Shown: positions 1 to 6,550, counted from the stretch's first letter. The stretch is DNA of 7,271 nt from Kineosporiaceae bacterium (GCA_027345905.1 DAIETC010000196.1:1-7271), one strand, 5' to 3'. Program-made: numbers and translations. The notes: a model not told the origin generated them from the letters alone.

Positions 1-527
1 TCTGCGGCGACCTGGCGAGCCGCGGTCAGCGCGCGAGCCCGCGCGAGCGTGGCGGCGAAGGCGCGCGCTGCGCTGACGTCGCGGCTGGCCTGCCGGCCGA
101 TCCGGGCGTCGTCCTGCACCAGGGCGGTGACGGTCTGCCAACGTGTCAGCACGTCGGACAGGTCGCTGCTCTCCAACACGGTGGCCGCCAGGCCAAGCGG
201 GCCGCCGCTCATGTACAGCGCGCGGGCGCGGCGTACGCCGGCCGCGTCCAGGCGGGCCGCAGAGCGCTGGGTGTCTTGCAGGGCGGTGCCGGCCAGGATC
301 TGCGCCGTGGTCGCGGTCTGCAGGGCGCCGGCAGCGGCGTCGTAGCGTTCGACGGCCAGGCCCTGTTGCACCGACAGCTGGTCCAGTCGCTGCCGCAGGG
401 CGCTGGCCTGGGCCTGCAGCTGGGTGAGGGAGGGGTCGGCGTGTGCCGACTGCACGGGTCCAACCGCAAGCCAGGCGGTGCCGGCGACCAACAACAAGGC
501 CAGACCGCGGGCAGATCGGGGCCTCAT
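1..527 (-). CDS. NlpC/P60-type secreted peptidoglycan endopeptidase, N-terminal part (cut by window edge)
   Basis: Reading the minus strand from the ATG at 527 gives 175 codons with no stop before the window ends, so the C-terminus is missing. Residues 1-30 form a Sec signal peptide (MRPRSARG, then a Leu/Ala/Val core, with a cleavage site around AHA-DP). The remainder is an Ala/Gln/Leu/Arg-rich coiled coil with a segment near residues 100-130 (RARALYMSGGPLGLAATVLESSDLSDVL) typical of the N-terminal helical region of actinobacterial RipA-like NlpC/P60 cell-wall hydrolases. In that family a C-terminal Cys-His-Glu/His papain-like domain cuts the peptide stem; that domain would lie outside the window, so catalytic identity is inferred. 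The start overlaps the stop of the upstream gene as ATGA, and no Shine-Dalgarno is visible, so coupled translation is likely. Another secreted coiled-coil protein without the catalytic domain remains possible. Confidence 0.8.
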   Translation of the reverse strand, partial: MRPRSARGLALLLVAGTAWLAVGPVQSAHADPSLTQLQAQASALRQRLDQLSVQQGLAVERYDAAAGALQTATTAQILAGTALQDTQRSAARLDAAGVRRARALYMSGGPLGLAATVLESSDLSDVLTRWQTVTALVQDDARIGRQASRDVSAARAFAATLARARALTAARQVAA

Positions 528-940
528 CCGGGGATCGGCTTGGCCACGCCGACGGCGTGCACCACGGCCCACGAGCGAAGCGGCGCGATCAGGCGGACGA
601 CGAACGTGGGCACCTCGCGGGTCACGGTGAGCTGAACGTCGCCCGAAGGGTCGATCGAAAAGCTCTTCGGGTTGATCTCGTTGGCTGAGTTGTCGCCCGT
701 GGCGCTGGCCCAGGCGCTGTCGAAGGCGTTCTGCGCGTTGTGGCTGACCGCCCACCGATCGGCTGCGGCGCGGGCGGCGCTACTGGCCTGGTCCTGGACC
801 GAGACCCGGCCGGAGCCGATCGACAAGGCGTCGAAGGACAGCACGCCGGCAACGGCGAGCACGGCGACCAGGCGCACCATCCAACCCAGGATGATGTCGC
901 CGTTGTCCCCGAGTGCCGCGCAGGAGCGCCGGCTGATCAT
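524..940 (-). CDS. Small single-pass membrane protein, TadE-like, function unknown
   Basis: The 138-residue product has a short N-terminus (MISRRSCAALGDNGDI), one hydrophobic segment at about residues 17-41, a polar helical stretch rich in Ala, Gln and Ser (VSVQDQASSAARAAADRW, 47-63), and a C-terminal beta-rich part (VQLTVTREVPTFVV, 102-115). This order (hydrophobic N-terminal helix, amphipathic helix, small beta domain) resembles TadE/TadG-like or pseudopilin-like proteins, but I see no clear prepilin peptidase motif, so this is a shape argument only. The ATG at 940 is the first possible in-frame start because a TGA lies three codons upstream at 947-949. Ribosome binding is weak (GAAG four bases before the ATG). 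The stop overlaps the start of the NlpC/P60-type gene as ATGA, which suggests the two are made together at the cell surface. Confidence 0.8.
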   Translation of the reverse strand: MISRRSCAALGDNGDIILGWMVRLVAVLAVAGVLSFDALSIGSGRVSVQDQASSAARAAADRWAVSHNAQNAFDSAWASATGDNSANEINPKSFSIDPSGDVQLTVTREVPTFVVRLIAPLRSWAVVHAVGVAKPIPG

Positions 941-1004
941 GGCGCTTCATCGGCTGACCAGGTAGCCGGCTTGAGGATGATCTTGCGCCGGGTTGGCGGG
1001 TCGC

Positions 1005-3182
1005 TCAGGTGGGGCGCCGGGCCTGCACGCGCGCGCGCCGCGGGCGCCGCAGGGCCCGGGCCAGGCCGACGACCAGGACCAGAGCGGCCACCGCCCCGAG
1101 CACCCACAAGGCCCAGGTGTCGGTGGGTTGTACCCGCACCTGCACCTGCACCGGCGATCCTACGGGCCGTCCCGAGGGCGCCAGCAGCTGAGCCTGGAGC
1201 AGAACCACGCCGCTGGCGATGGCTTGCACGGGCACCTGGATCTGCGCGCGGGTTCCGGGAGCCAGGTCCGGTGCCACGACATCGCCTTCGCGCACCCGAA
1301 GGCGCGGGTTGGTCGAGGTCACGCGCAAGCGCAGGCCGCGGGCCTGCACAGGTAGCCCGTTCGCCACGGTGATCTGCAGCCGACCCGAGCTGGTGAGGAA
1401 GTTGACGCTGCTCGGCAGGACGCGGACGTCGTCACTCAAGGCTCGCACCTGGGCGCCGACCCGCGCCCGGGCCAGCGCCAGCGCCCTGGGTTGCCCGCGC
1501 CAGGAACAGGAGAGCAGGTCAAGGGTTGAGCGCTGTAACCCGTCCGTGACAGTGCTGGGCGAGGCGACCACCTCGCCCAGCGCCGACAGGGCCGTGCGCA
1601 ACCGGCGCACCGCGGCGACGTGCGCCGGTGCCAGCTGCGCCCGGGCGATGCCGGGCGGTGCGGCGACGGCCATCCGCTGCAAGGGGGCGGTGTCACCGCT
1701 GTCGTTGCCCGTAGGCGGCCCGTCCAGGGCGGTGACCGGCACGACACCGAGCCAGGGCACGCCCGCGGTGGCGTCGACCAGCGCTCGGAAGGCGGCCGGA
1801 TCGGGGTCGAACCCCCTGGGGGCCACCACGAGCAGCCGCCGGGTCAGGCCCGGCCGTTCGCTGGTGACGCTTGCCGTCTCGGCCAAGAAGCGCTGCACCC
1901 GCAGCGGGTCCGGCGTCACGGCGGACCCGGCCAGCTCGGACAAGGTGGAGTCGGCGAGCCAGCCGGTCAGGCCATGGTTCAGGTCGGCGCGCGCGTCGCT
2001 CGTGTAGGGCAGAGCATCGACGAGCGGTCGGTACCGTTCGTCGAGCACGACGTCGCGCGCTCCGGCAGCAGCCAAGACGCCGAGCGTCGCATCGCTGGCC
2101 CAGCCCTGCGCCGGCAAGGCGACGCCGGTCACCGGGGTCACACCGAGAACTTGGGTCAGGATGCCCGCCCCCGCTGCCTGGGCCGCCTGCACGAGATCGG
2201 GGCGCAACCCTGCGGTGACGGCGGCCAGGTCGGGATCGGCGTACGGCAGCTCGATGACCACCCGGTCGCGGGCGGCGGCGCGTAGATCGGCGAGGAACGC
2301 GGCCGCCGCCGCGCGGGCCGCCGGGTCCGGTCGAGCGGCGGGAGCCCCGGGTTCCGGCGCCGGCTCGCCGGCCCCCGTTGCGGCCCGCTGCAAGGTCTCG
2401 AGCAAGGCCGGGTCCAGGGCCCACGCGACCCCGGGTGCCGAAGCGGCCTGGAACAGCCGGCGCAGCCGCGACTGCGGCCCCAGCTGCGCGGCGACCTGCT
2501 CCGGCGTGGCGTTGGCGCCGGCTGGGCCCATCGGTGCGGCGCTGATCGGCACCAGCCAGGAAATCTGCTGGGCGGCGTACTCCTTGCGTCCGGGCTGCCA
2601 CTGGATCGTCGTGCGCAGCAGGGCGATCTGCTGGCGCCCGAAGGACCCTTGGGCCCGCACCTCGATGGTCAGCCCGTAGGCGCCGAACGGCTGGCCGCCC
2701 AGCCCGAGCTCGGTTCCCGCGACCGTCAGCGTGAAGGGCTGGGTGATGCCCGGGGCGATGTCGGCAGGGGACAGGTTGACGGTGGGTCCGACCACGAAGC
2801 CGGTGCGCTGATCCGTGCCGTCCTGCCAGTTTGCGACCTGCACTGGGGTGCCGAGGCTCGTGCGCACGAGCCGAAGTCGCACGGTGGGCACCTGCAGCGG
2901 CAGGGTCCCCGTGTTGGTGACCCGTCCGGTGACCGTCAGCTTCGTGGTGGGCTCGATCAGCGCCGGCCCCAGGGCGCTGACACCGATCCGGGCGCTGAAC
3001 GCCCCGGTGGTCTGCGCCTCGGCGGCGGGCACGGCACCGGGCACGGCGGCGCCCAGAGCGGCCAGGGCGAGGATGAGCAGCACCGCGGCCAACCGCCGGT
3101 GCCGAGCGGTCCGGTCCGCACGGTCCGCACGGTTCCCTCGATCCGCACGGTTCACCCCGTCCGCACAGTTCACACGGTTCAC
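1005..3182 (-). CDS. DUF6049-type exported, membrane-anchored protein (Rv3909-like)
   Basis: The 725-residue product starts with an odd 30-residue Arg/Asp-rich leader, then a hydrophobic signal segment (31-50) with a likely cleavage near AEA-QT (56). Residues about 62-178 look like an Ig-like beta sandwich (LTVTGRVTNTGTLPLQVP). A central alpha/beta region (about 205-480) contains ALDPALL, VVIELPYADPDLAAV and DVVLDERYRPL, reminiscent of a TIM-barrel or deacetylase-like fold. An Ala/Pro/Glu-rich linker sits at 270-295. A second beta sandwich lies at about 585-685, then one membrane helix (690-710) and a basic cytoplasmic tail. Most of the protein should therefore lie outside the membrane. The family is actinobacterial; by position it matches Rv3909, which in mycobacteria sits between mutT4 and murJ. 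Its function is unknown to me. The GTG start at 3182 overlaps the NUDIX stop as GTGA; GTG codons 4 and 10 are alternative starts. No Shine-Dalgarno is seen. Confidence 0.9.
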   Translation of the reverse strand: MNRVNCADGVNRADRGNRADRADRTARHRRLAAVLLILALAALGAAVPGAVPAAEAQTTGAFSARIGVSALGPALIEPTTKLTVTGRVTNTGTLPLQVPTVRLRLVRTSLGTPVQVANWQDGTDQRTGFVVGPTVNLSPADIAPGITQPFTLTVAGTELGLGGQPFGAYGLTIEVRAQGSFGRQQIALLRTTIQWQPGRKEYAAQQISWLVPISAAPMGPAGANATPEQVAAQLGPQSRLRRLFQAASAPGVAWALDPALLETLQRAATGAGEPAPEPGAPAARPDPAARAAAAAFLADLRAAARDRVVIELPYADPDLAAVTAGLRPDLVQAAQAAGAGILTQVLGVTPVTGVALPAQGWASDATLGVLAAAGARDVVLDERYRPLVDALPYTSDARADLNHGLTGWLADSTLSELAGSAVTPDPLRVQRFLAETASVTSERPGLTRRLLVVAPRGFDPDPAAFRALVDATAGVPWLGVVPVTALDGPPTGNDSGDTAPLQRMAVAAPPGIARAQLAPAHVAAVRRLRTALSALGEVVASPSTVTDGLQRSTLDLLSCSWRGQPRALALARARVGAQVRALSDDVRVLPSSVNFLTSSGRLQITVANGLPVQARGLRLRVTSTNPRLRVREGDVVAPDLAPGTRAQIQVPVQAIASGVVLLQAQLLAPSGRPVGSPVQVQVRVQPTDTWALWVLGAVAALVLVVGLARALRRPRRARVQARRPT

Positions 3183-3183
3183 A
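3112..3183 (-). repeat. 9-base tandem array spanning the NUDIX stop and the DUF6049 start
   Basis: Eight imperfect 9-base units follow each other without gaps; the plus-strand consensus is CGGTYCRCA, and units at 3112, 3121 and 3175 are closest to it. Read on the minus strand in frame, each unit is one tripeptide: VNR VNC ADG VNR ADR GNR ADR ADR. The outermost unit (3175-3183) carries both the TGA of the NUDIX gene and the GTG start of the DUF6049 gene. Because the unit is nine bases, gain or loss of copies would keep the downstream frame and only change the length of the leader in front of the signal segment. Confidence 0.85.
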
Positions 3184-3679
3184 CGGTGTCCGTGGCCGAC
3201 AGCTCGTCACACTGCCGCCAGGCCGCCTCGGCGATCCGACGCTCGTTAGGGAAGGTCAGCCGCTGCTCCAGCTGGTCGAAGGGCACCCACGCGACGTCGA
3301 TCGCCTCGGCGTCCGGGTCGTCCTCGATCGTGAGCCGGCCACCGACCGCCTCCAGCAGGTAGTGGTGCACCACCTTGTGGATGCGTTTGTCGGCCACCGA
3401 GAACCAGTAGTCCACCGTGCCCAGCGCGCCGATCACCCGGCCGCGGATGCCCGTCTCCTCGGCGATCTCGCGGACCGCGGCCTGTTCGAGGGTCTCGGCG
3501 CCTTCGGGGTGCCCCTTCGGCAGGCACCACTCGACCCGACCTCCCCGGTTGCGCCGGGCAATCACGGCAACCGCGGGGGTCGGCTGGTTGCGGTCGACGA
3601 CGACCCCACCGGCCGAGGTCTCCTGCACCGCGGGCAGGCGTCGGCGCGAGCGCTCGAAGGGTGCGGCCACGGTCGTCAC
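3179..3679 (-). CDS. NUDIX hydrolase, MutT4-like
   Basis: This enzyme should hydrolyse a nucleoside diphosphate linked to another group, using divalent metal, in the cytoplasm. The 23-residue Nudix box is perfect (G-x5-E-x7-REUxEExGU) at residues 56-78: GHPEGAETLEQAAVREIAEETGI. It is preceded by SAGGVVV (22-28) and WCLPKG (51-56), as usual for the fold. Length (166 residues from the GTG at 3679) is normal for a single-domain NUDIX protein. Its divergent position to pcnA and overlap with a DUF6049-type gene match Rv3908 (mutT4); the actual substrate (oxidised nucleotide, dinucleoside polyphosphate or other) cannot be read from sequence. The start is uncertain. The GTG at 3670, codon 4, lies seven bases after a TACAGT box and could be the first base of a leaderless transcript, giving 163 residues. 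Confidence 0.92.
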   Translation of the reverse strand: MTTVAAPFERSRRRLPAVQETSAGGVVVDRNQPTPAVAVIARRNRGGRVEWCLPKGHPEGAETLEQAAVREIAEETGIRGRVIGALGTVDYWFSVADKRIHKVVHHYLLEAVGGRLTIEDDPDAEAIDVAWVPFDQLEQRLTFPNERRIAEAAWRQCDELSATDTV

Positions 3680-3706
3680 TGTAACCAGCGTGGCCGCACC
3701 CCTTCG
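3655..3706. repeat. 17/18-bp inverted repeat around the NUDIX start
   Basis: Left arm 3655-3671 and right arm 3689-3706 are reverse complements apart from one extra base in the right arm (CGAAGG-GTGCGGCCACG against CGAAGGGGTGCGGCCACG when both are read towards the centre). The inner 11 pairs flanking the 17-base loop (3672-3688) are perfect, and two further pairs follow before the bulge. The left arm is inside the NUDIX coding sequence (around codons 3-9). The loop contains the GTG at 3679 and the TACAGT box at 3683-3678. It may be an operator, a cruciform, a hairpin that masks the start codon in longer transcripts, or simply a small inverted duplication. Confidence 0.85.
3678..3683 (-). promoter_or_regulatory. 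Candidate -10 box (TACAGT) for the NUDIX-envelope run
   Basis: On the minus strand, TACAGT fits the actinobacterial TANNNT -10 pattern. It lies seven bases before the GTG at 3670, the spacing expected if transcription starts on that codon. No convincing -35 is seen. The box overlaps the alternative GTG at 3679, so if it is real that upstream GTG cannot be the start on this transcript. Confidence 0.4.
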
Positions 3707-3716
3707 GCCGCTCGCC

Positions 3717-3722
3717 TAGGCT
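3717..3722 (+). promoter_or_regulatory. Candidate -10 box (TAGGCT) for pcnA, leaderless
   Basis: TAGGCT fits TANNNT and is followed by eight bases and then the GTG start of pcnA at 3731, which places the likely transcription start on or next to the start codon. No clear -35 motif lies 16-18 bases upstream. The GGGG at 3723-3726 is a poor and closely spaced alternative as a ribosome binding site. Confidence 0.55.
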
Positions 3723-3730
3723 GGGGCCTC

Positions 3731-5158
3731 GTGTCCGACCTCCCTGCGCCTCGACCTGGCGGCCCCGCCGTGCCGCCGGTCGCCCTTGAGCTAGGCCGGC
3801 GGTTCGCGGCAGCCGGTCACGCGCTGGCGTTGGTCGGCGGCAGTGTGCGCGATCTGGTGCTGCGCCGCCCGATCACCGACCTGGACTTCGCCACCAGTGC
3901 GCTGCCCGAGCAGACCGAGGCGGTGCTGGCCGGTTGGGCGGATGCGACGTGGGACCTGGGGCGCGCCTACGGCACCGTGGGTGCCCGCCGCGGGGACGAC
4001 GTCCTGGAGATCACGACCTACCGCAGCGAGGACTACGACCCGAGCTCGCGTAAGCCCCAGGTCGCCTACGGCGACACCCTCGCCGGTGACCTGGGCCGGC
4101 GGGACTTTCGGGTGAACGCGATGGCGCTCGAGCTGCCGCACCAGCAGCTGGTCGACCCCTTCGGCGGCCTGGACGACCTGGCCGCCGCCGTCCTGCGCAC
4201 TCCCGGGACACCGCAGGCGTCCTTCTCCGATGACCCGCTGCGGATGCTGCGGGCCGCCCGGTTCGCCGCCCAGCTGGGCTTCACCGTGGCGCCCCCGGTT
4301 CAGGAGGCGATGCGCGAGATGGCGGACCGGCTGACGATCGTGTCGGCCGAGCGGGTTCGCGTCGAGCTGGAGAAGCTGCTGCTCAGCCCTCGACCCAGGG
4401 CCGGGCTGAGCTTGCTGGTCGACACCGGCGTGGCCAGCGTCGTCCTTCCCGAGCTGCCCGCCCTGCGGCTGGAACGAGACGAGCACCACCGGCACAAGGA
4501 CGTGTACGAGCACACGCTCACGGTGCTCGAGCAGGCGATCGCCATGGAGGGCGACGCGGTGCCGGGGCCGGACCTCGTGCTGCGTCTGGCCGCGCTGCTG
4601 CACGACGTAGGAAAGCCCGCCACCCGACGCTTCGAACCAGGTGGCGGCGTCAGCTTCCACCATCACGAGGTCGTGGGGGCCAAGCTGGCCGCCCGACGGA
4701 TGAAGGCGCTGCGCTTCGACAACGAGACCACCAAGGCGGTTGCCCGGCTGGTCGAGCTGCACCTGCGCTTTCACGGGTACGGGGAAGGGGTCTGGACCGA
4801 CGCGGCCGTGCGCCGATATGTGGTGGACGCCGGCCCGTTGCTGAGCCGGTTGCATCTGCTGACCCGCAGCGACACCACTACCCGCAACGCGCGCAAGGCG
4901 ACTCGGCTGGCTCGTGCCTACGACGAGCTGGAACAGCGGATCGCCGCGCTCCAGGAGGGCGAGCAGCTGGCCGCGATCCGCCCCGACCTGGACGGTCAGG
5001 CGATCATGGCCGAGCTCGGGCTCGCGCCCGGTCCCCTGGTCGGCAAGGCCTACCGGCACCTGCTCGAGCACCGGATGCAGCACGGTCCGCAGGATCCGGA
5101 CGCCGCCCGGGCCGAGCTGCGCCGCTGGTGGGCGGCCCAGCCGCAGTCGCAGGGCTGA
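3731..5158 (+). CDS. pcnA: CCA tRNA nucleotidyltransferase (class II, with HD domain)
   Basis: The enzyme adds or repairs the 3' CCA of tRNA without a template. The 475-residue product carries the class II nucleotidyltransferase motifs in order: GGSVRD (36-41), the metal-binding pair D50/D52 in ITDLDFAT, and RRDFRVNAM (123-131), followed by the helical head (DPLRMLRAARFAAQLGF). An HD-domain region follows with YEHTL (259-263), LLHDVGK (H291/D292) and FHHHE (309-313), a common fusion in bacterial CCA enzymes linked to removal of 2',3'-cyclic phosphate. Length fits actinobacterial PcnA. I chose GTG 3731 because it directly follows a leaderless-type -10 box and gives a normal N-terminus; the frame stays open upstream to 3362, but that stretch is antisense to the NUDIX gene. 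Most actinobacteria have one such gene, so full CCA addition is expected rather than A- or CC-addition only. Confidence 0.96.
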   Translation: MSDLPAPRPGGPAVPPVALELGRRFAAAGHALALVGGSVRDLVLRRPITDLDFATSALPEQTEAVLAGWADATWDLGRAYGTVGARRGDDVLEITTYRSEDYDPSSRKPQVAYGDTLAGDLGRRDFRVNAMALELPHQQLVDPFGGLDDLAAAVLRTPGTPQASFSDDPLRMLRAARFAAQLGFTVAPPVQEAMREMADRLTIVSAERVRVELEKLLLSPRPRAGLSLLVDTGVASVVLPELPALRLERDEHHRHKDVYEHTLTVLEQAIAMEGDAVPGPDLVLRLAALLHDVGKPATRRFEPGGGVSFHHHEVVGAKLAARRMKALRFDNETTKAVARLVELHLRFHGYGEGVWTDAAVRRYVVDAGPLLSRLHLLTRSDTTTRNARKATRLARAYDELEQRIAALQEGEQLAAIRPDLDGQAIMAELGLAPGPLVGKAYRHLLEHRMQHGPQDPDAARAELRRWWAAQPQSQG

Positions 5159-5216
5159 CGCTTCCTGGCCCCCACCGGCCCGTCCACCCTGTGCCGGCCC
5201 CTCCACCCCCGTGGGC
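5159..5216 (+). repeat. C-rich spacer with an imperfect 19-base duplication
   Basis: Directly after the pcnA stop, the plus strand is strongly C-rich and G-poor (about 31 C and 9 G in 5161-5210). Within it CCGGCCCGTCCACCC (5175-5189) recurs as CCGGCCCCTCCACCC (5194-5208), 14 of 15 bases identical, each followed by a GTG-containing tail; a weaker third copy may lie before it. A C-over-G bubble like this in the pcnA 3' untranslated RNA could serve as a Rho loading site. I see no gene in it. Confidence 0.6.
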
Positions 5217-5276
5217 GCAGGCATGGGTGCAGCCAGAGTGCTGCGATCACGGCACTCCGGCTGCACCCATCCCTGC
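5217..5276. terminator. Bidirectional hairpin between convergent pcnA and the MFS gene
   Basis: The segment folds back on itself over its whole length. From outside in, there are 5 pairs (GCAGG/CCTGC), a C-C mismatch, 12 perfect pairs (ATGGGTGCAGCC with GGCTGCACCCAT), an A-C mismatch and 8 pairs including one wobble, around a loop of about 6 bases centred on GCGATC. There is no T tract on either side, as is common for hairpin terminators in high-GC actinobacteria. It ends two bases from the MFS stop codon and begins 58 bases after the pcnA stop, so it can end transcripts from both directions. Confidence 0.8.
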
Positions 5277-5278
5277 AC

Positions 5279-6550
5279 TCAGGGGTCGGCGGGCTGGCGT
5301 CCACTCGCGCGCCGGTACCCGAGCGCGGCAACCAGATACAGGCTGGCGATCAACGCGTAGACGGGGCGCGAGTGACCGTTGGCCGGGAGGGCCAGGGCAG
5401 CGGTGCCCGCCGCCACGACGAAGGCCAGGTTGAACACCACGTCGTAGAAGGAGAAGACCCGGCCGCGATAGTCGTCGTCGATAACCCGCTGCACGATGGC
5501 GTCGACGCAGATCTTCGAACCCTGCGCCGCCACGCCGAGCAGCCCCGCGGCCAGCAACATCAAGGGCACGCTGATCCTGACGACCAGCACGTACTCGATC
5601 AGCGCCGCCGCCCCGAAGCACCGCCAGATCCAGCCCGAGGCACCCCAGCGGGTCGTCCCGATCGGGGTCACGACCGCGGCCAGCGCAAAGCCCGCCGCCG
5701 ACGCGCCGAAGACGGCGGCCATCAGCGCAAACCCGGCTTCGACGTCCGAGGGCCGGGCGAAGTAGTTGCGGCACAGCAAGATGGTGGCGATGAACGAGAT
5801 GCCGTAGGCGAAGCGGTGCGCCCCGATCGCCGCCAAGGCGTCGAAGGCCGGCCGGCGCTGGCGCACGTGCCGGCCACCGTCGACCAGCGCCCGCAAACCA
5901 GCGGCAGGACGGCGTTCGACCAGGTGGTCCGGGCCCAGCAGGCCCGGGGCCATCCGGGTCGCGAGCAGCGCCGAGCCCAGGTAGGCGCCCGCAGCCAGGA
6001 CCAGCACGACGGCGTCGGTGCGGTCGCTGACGCCCAGCGCCTCGCGCACGCCGTACCCGGCGAAGCCGCCGGAGATGGCCGCGAGCGTGCCGCTGGTCGG
6101 GCTCACCGCGTTGGCCATCACCAGCTCGTGGGTCGGGACGACGTGCGGCAGGCTCGCGCCCAACCCGGCCAGGAAGAACCGGTTGAGCGACAGCGCGACC
6201 AGCACTGCGGCGTACAGGGCCGGCTGCACGCCGTCGCCGGCCACCAGGGCCGCCACCCCCAGGACCACCAGCGTGCGCAGCGCGTTGGCGGTGACCAGCA
6301 CCTGCCGGCGCGGCCAGCGGTCGAGCAGCACACCGGCGAACGGGCCGACCAGCGTGTACGGCAGCACCGACGCCGCCAGCGCCGCCGCCGCCCCCGTTGC
6401 CGTTGCGGCGCGCTGCGGGGAGAAGAAGATCAGGCTGGCCAGGGCCACCTGGAAGGCGCCGTCGCCGGCTTGGGAGACCAGGCGTACCGCGAACAGCCGG
6501 CGAAAGTCGCGGCCGTGCAGCACCGTACGCAGGTCGGCGACGAAGGGCAC
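5279..6550 (-). CDS. MFS transporter, 12 membrane helices, substrate unknown
   Basis: The 423-residue product reads as two six-helix halves with a more polar central loop near residues 205-235. MFS motif A is recognisable between helices 2 and 3 (GVLLDRWPRR, 73-82), and the second half has a related basic loop (VIDDDYRGRVFSFYDVVFN) after helix 10. Length is typical of drug/proton or small-molecule exporters of the MFS_1/MFS_3 type, but no substrate can be assigned. The start is GTG 6550, with a TATCGT box six bases before it and no Shine-Dalgarno. The gene follows ino1 after a 22-base gap on the same strand, so it may be read both from its own promoter and through from ino1. Its stop lies just beside the hairpin that separates it from pcnA. 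Confidence 0.93.
   Translation of the reverse strand: MPFVADLRTVLHGRDFRRLFAVRLVSQAGDGAFQVALASLIFFSPQRAATATGAAAALAASVLPYTLVGPFAGVLLDRWPRRQVLVTANALRTLVVLGVAALVAGDGVQPALYAAVLVALSLNRFFLAGLGASLPHVVPTHELVMANAVSPTSGTLAAISGGFAGYGVREALGVSDRTDAVVLVLAAGAYLGSALLATRMAPGLLGPDHLVERRPAAGLRALVDGGRHVRQRRPAFDALAAIGAHRFAYGISFIATILLCRNYFARPSDVEAGFALMAAVFGASAAGFALAAVVTPIGTTRWGASGWIWRCFGAAALIEYVLVVRISVPLMLLAAGLLGVAAQGSKICVDAIVQRVIDDDYRGRVFSFYDVVFNLAFVVAAGTAALALPANGHSRPVYALIASLYLVAALGYRRASGRQPADP

Noticed and set aside
270..295. The idea of a tandem-repeat domain in the coiled coil of the NlpC/P60-type protein
   Set aside because: The Ala/Gln/Leu pattern shows heptad-like spacing, but I find no repeated unit at DNA level.
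928..970. Short inverted repeat GCCGGCT/AGCCGGC and a near direct repeat CGGCTGAYCA in the gap before the 138-residue gene
   Set aside because: Seven-base arms made of GC-rich words and a single 9/10 direct repeat are within chance for this composition; no -10 box accompanies them.
1219..2285. Plus-strand open frames opposite the DUF6049-type gene
   Set aside because: They are Arg/Ser/Ala-rich shadow frames without domains, signal peptides or plausible start sites.
1693..3210. A 505-codon minus-strand frame with a Cys/Pro-rich N-terminus (CEPCELCGRGEPCG)
   Set aside because: The Cys-rich repeat is the 9-base array read in another frame; the rest is Arg/Gly-rich and overlaps the DUF6049-type gene, which has a signal peptide and a membrane anchor.
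3362..3730. N-terminal extension of pcnA in the same frame
   Set aside because: It is antisense to the NUDIX gene, has no family similarity, and the GTG at 3731 follows a good -10 box and gives a normal PcnA N-terminus.
3791..5278. A 495-codon open frame on the minus strand opposite pcnA
   Set aside because: It mirrors pcnA almost end to end, its product is low in hydrophobic order and rich in Gly, Arg, Gln and His as expected for a high-GC antisense frame, and pcnA has all family motifs.
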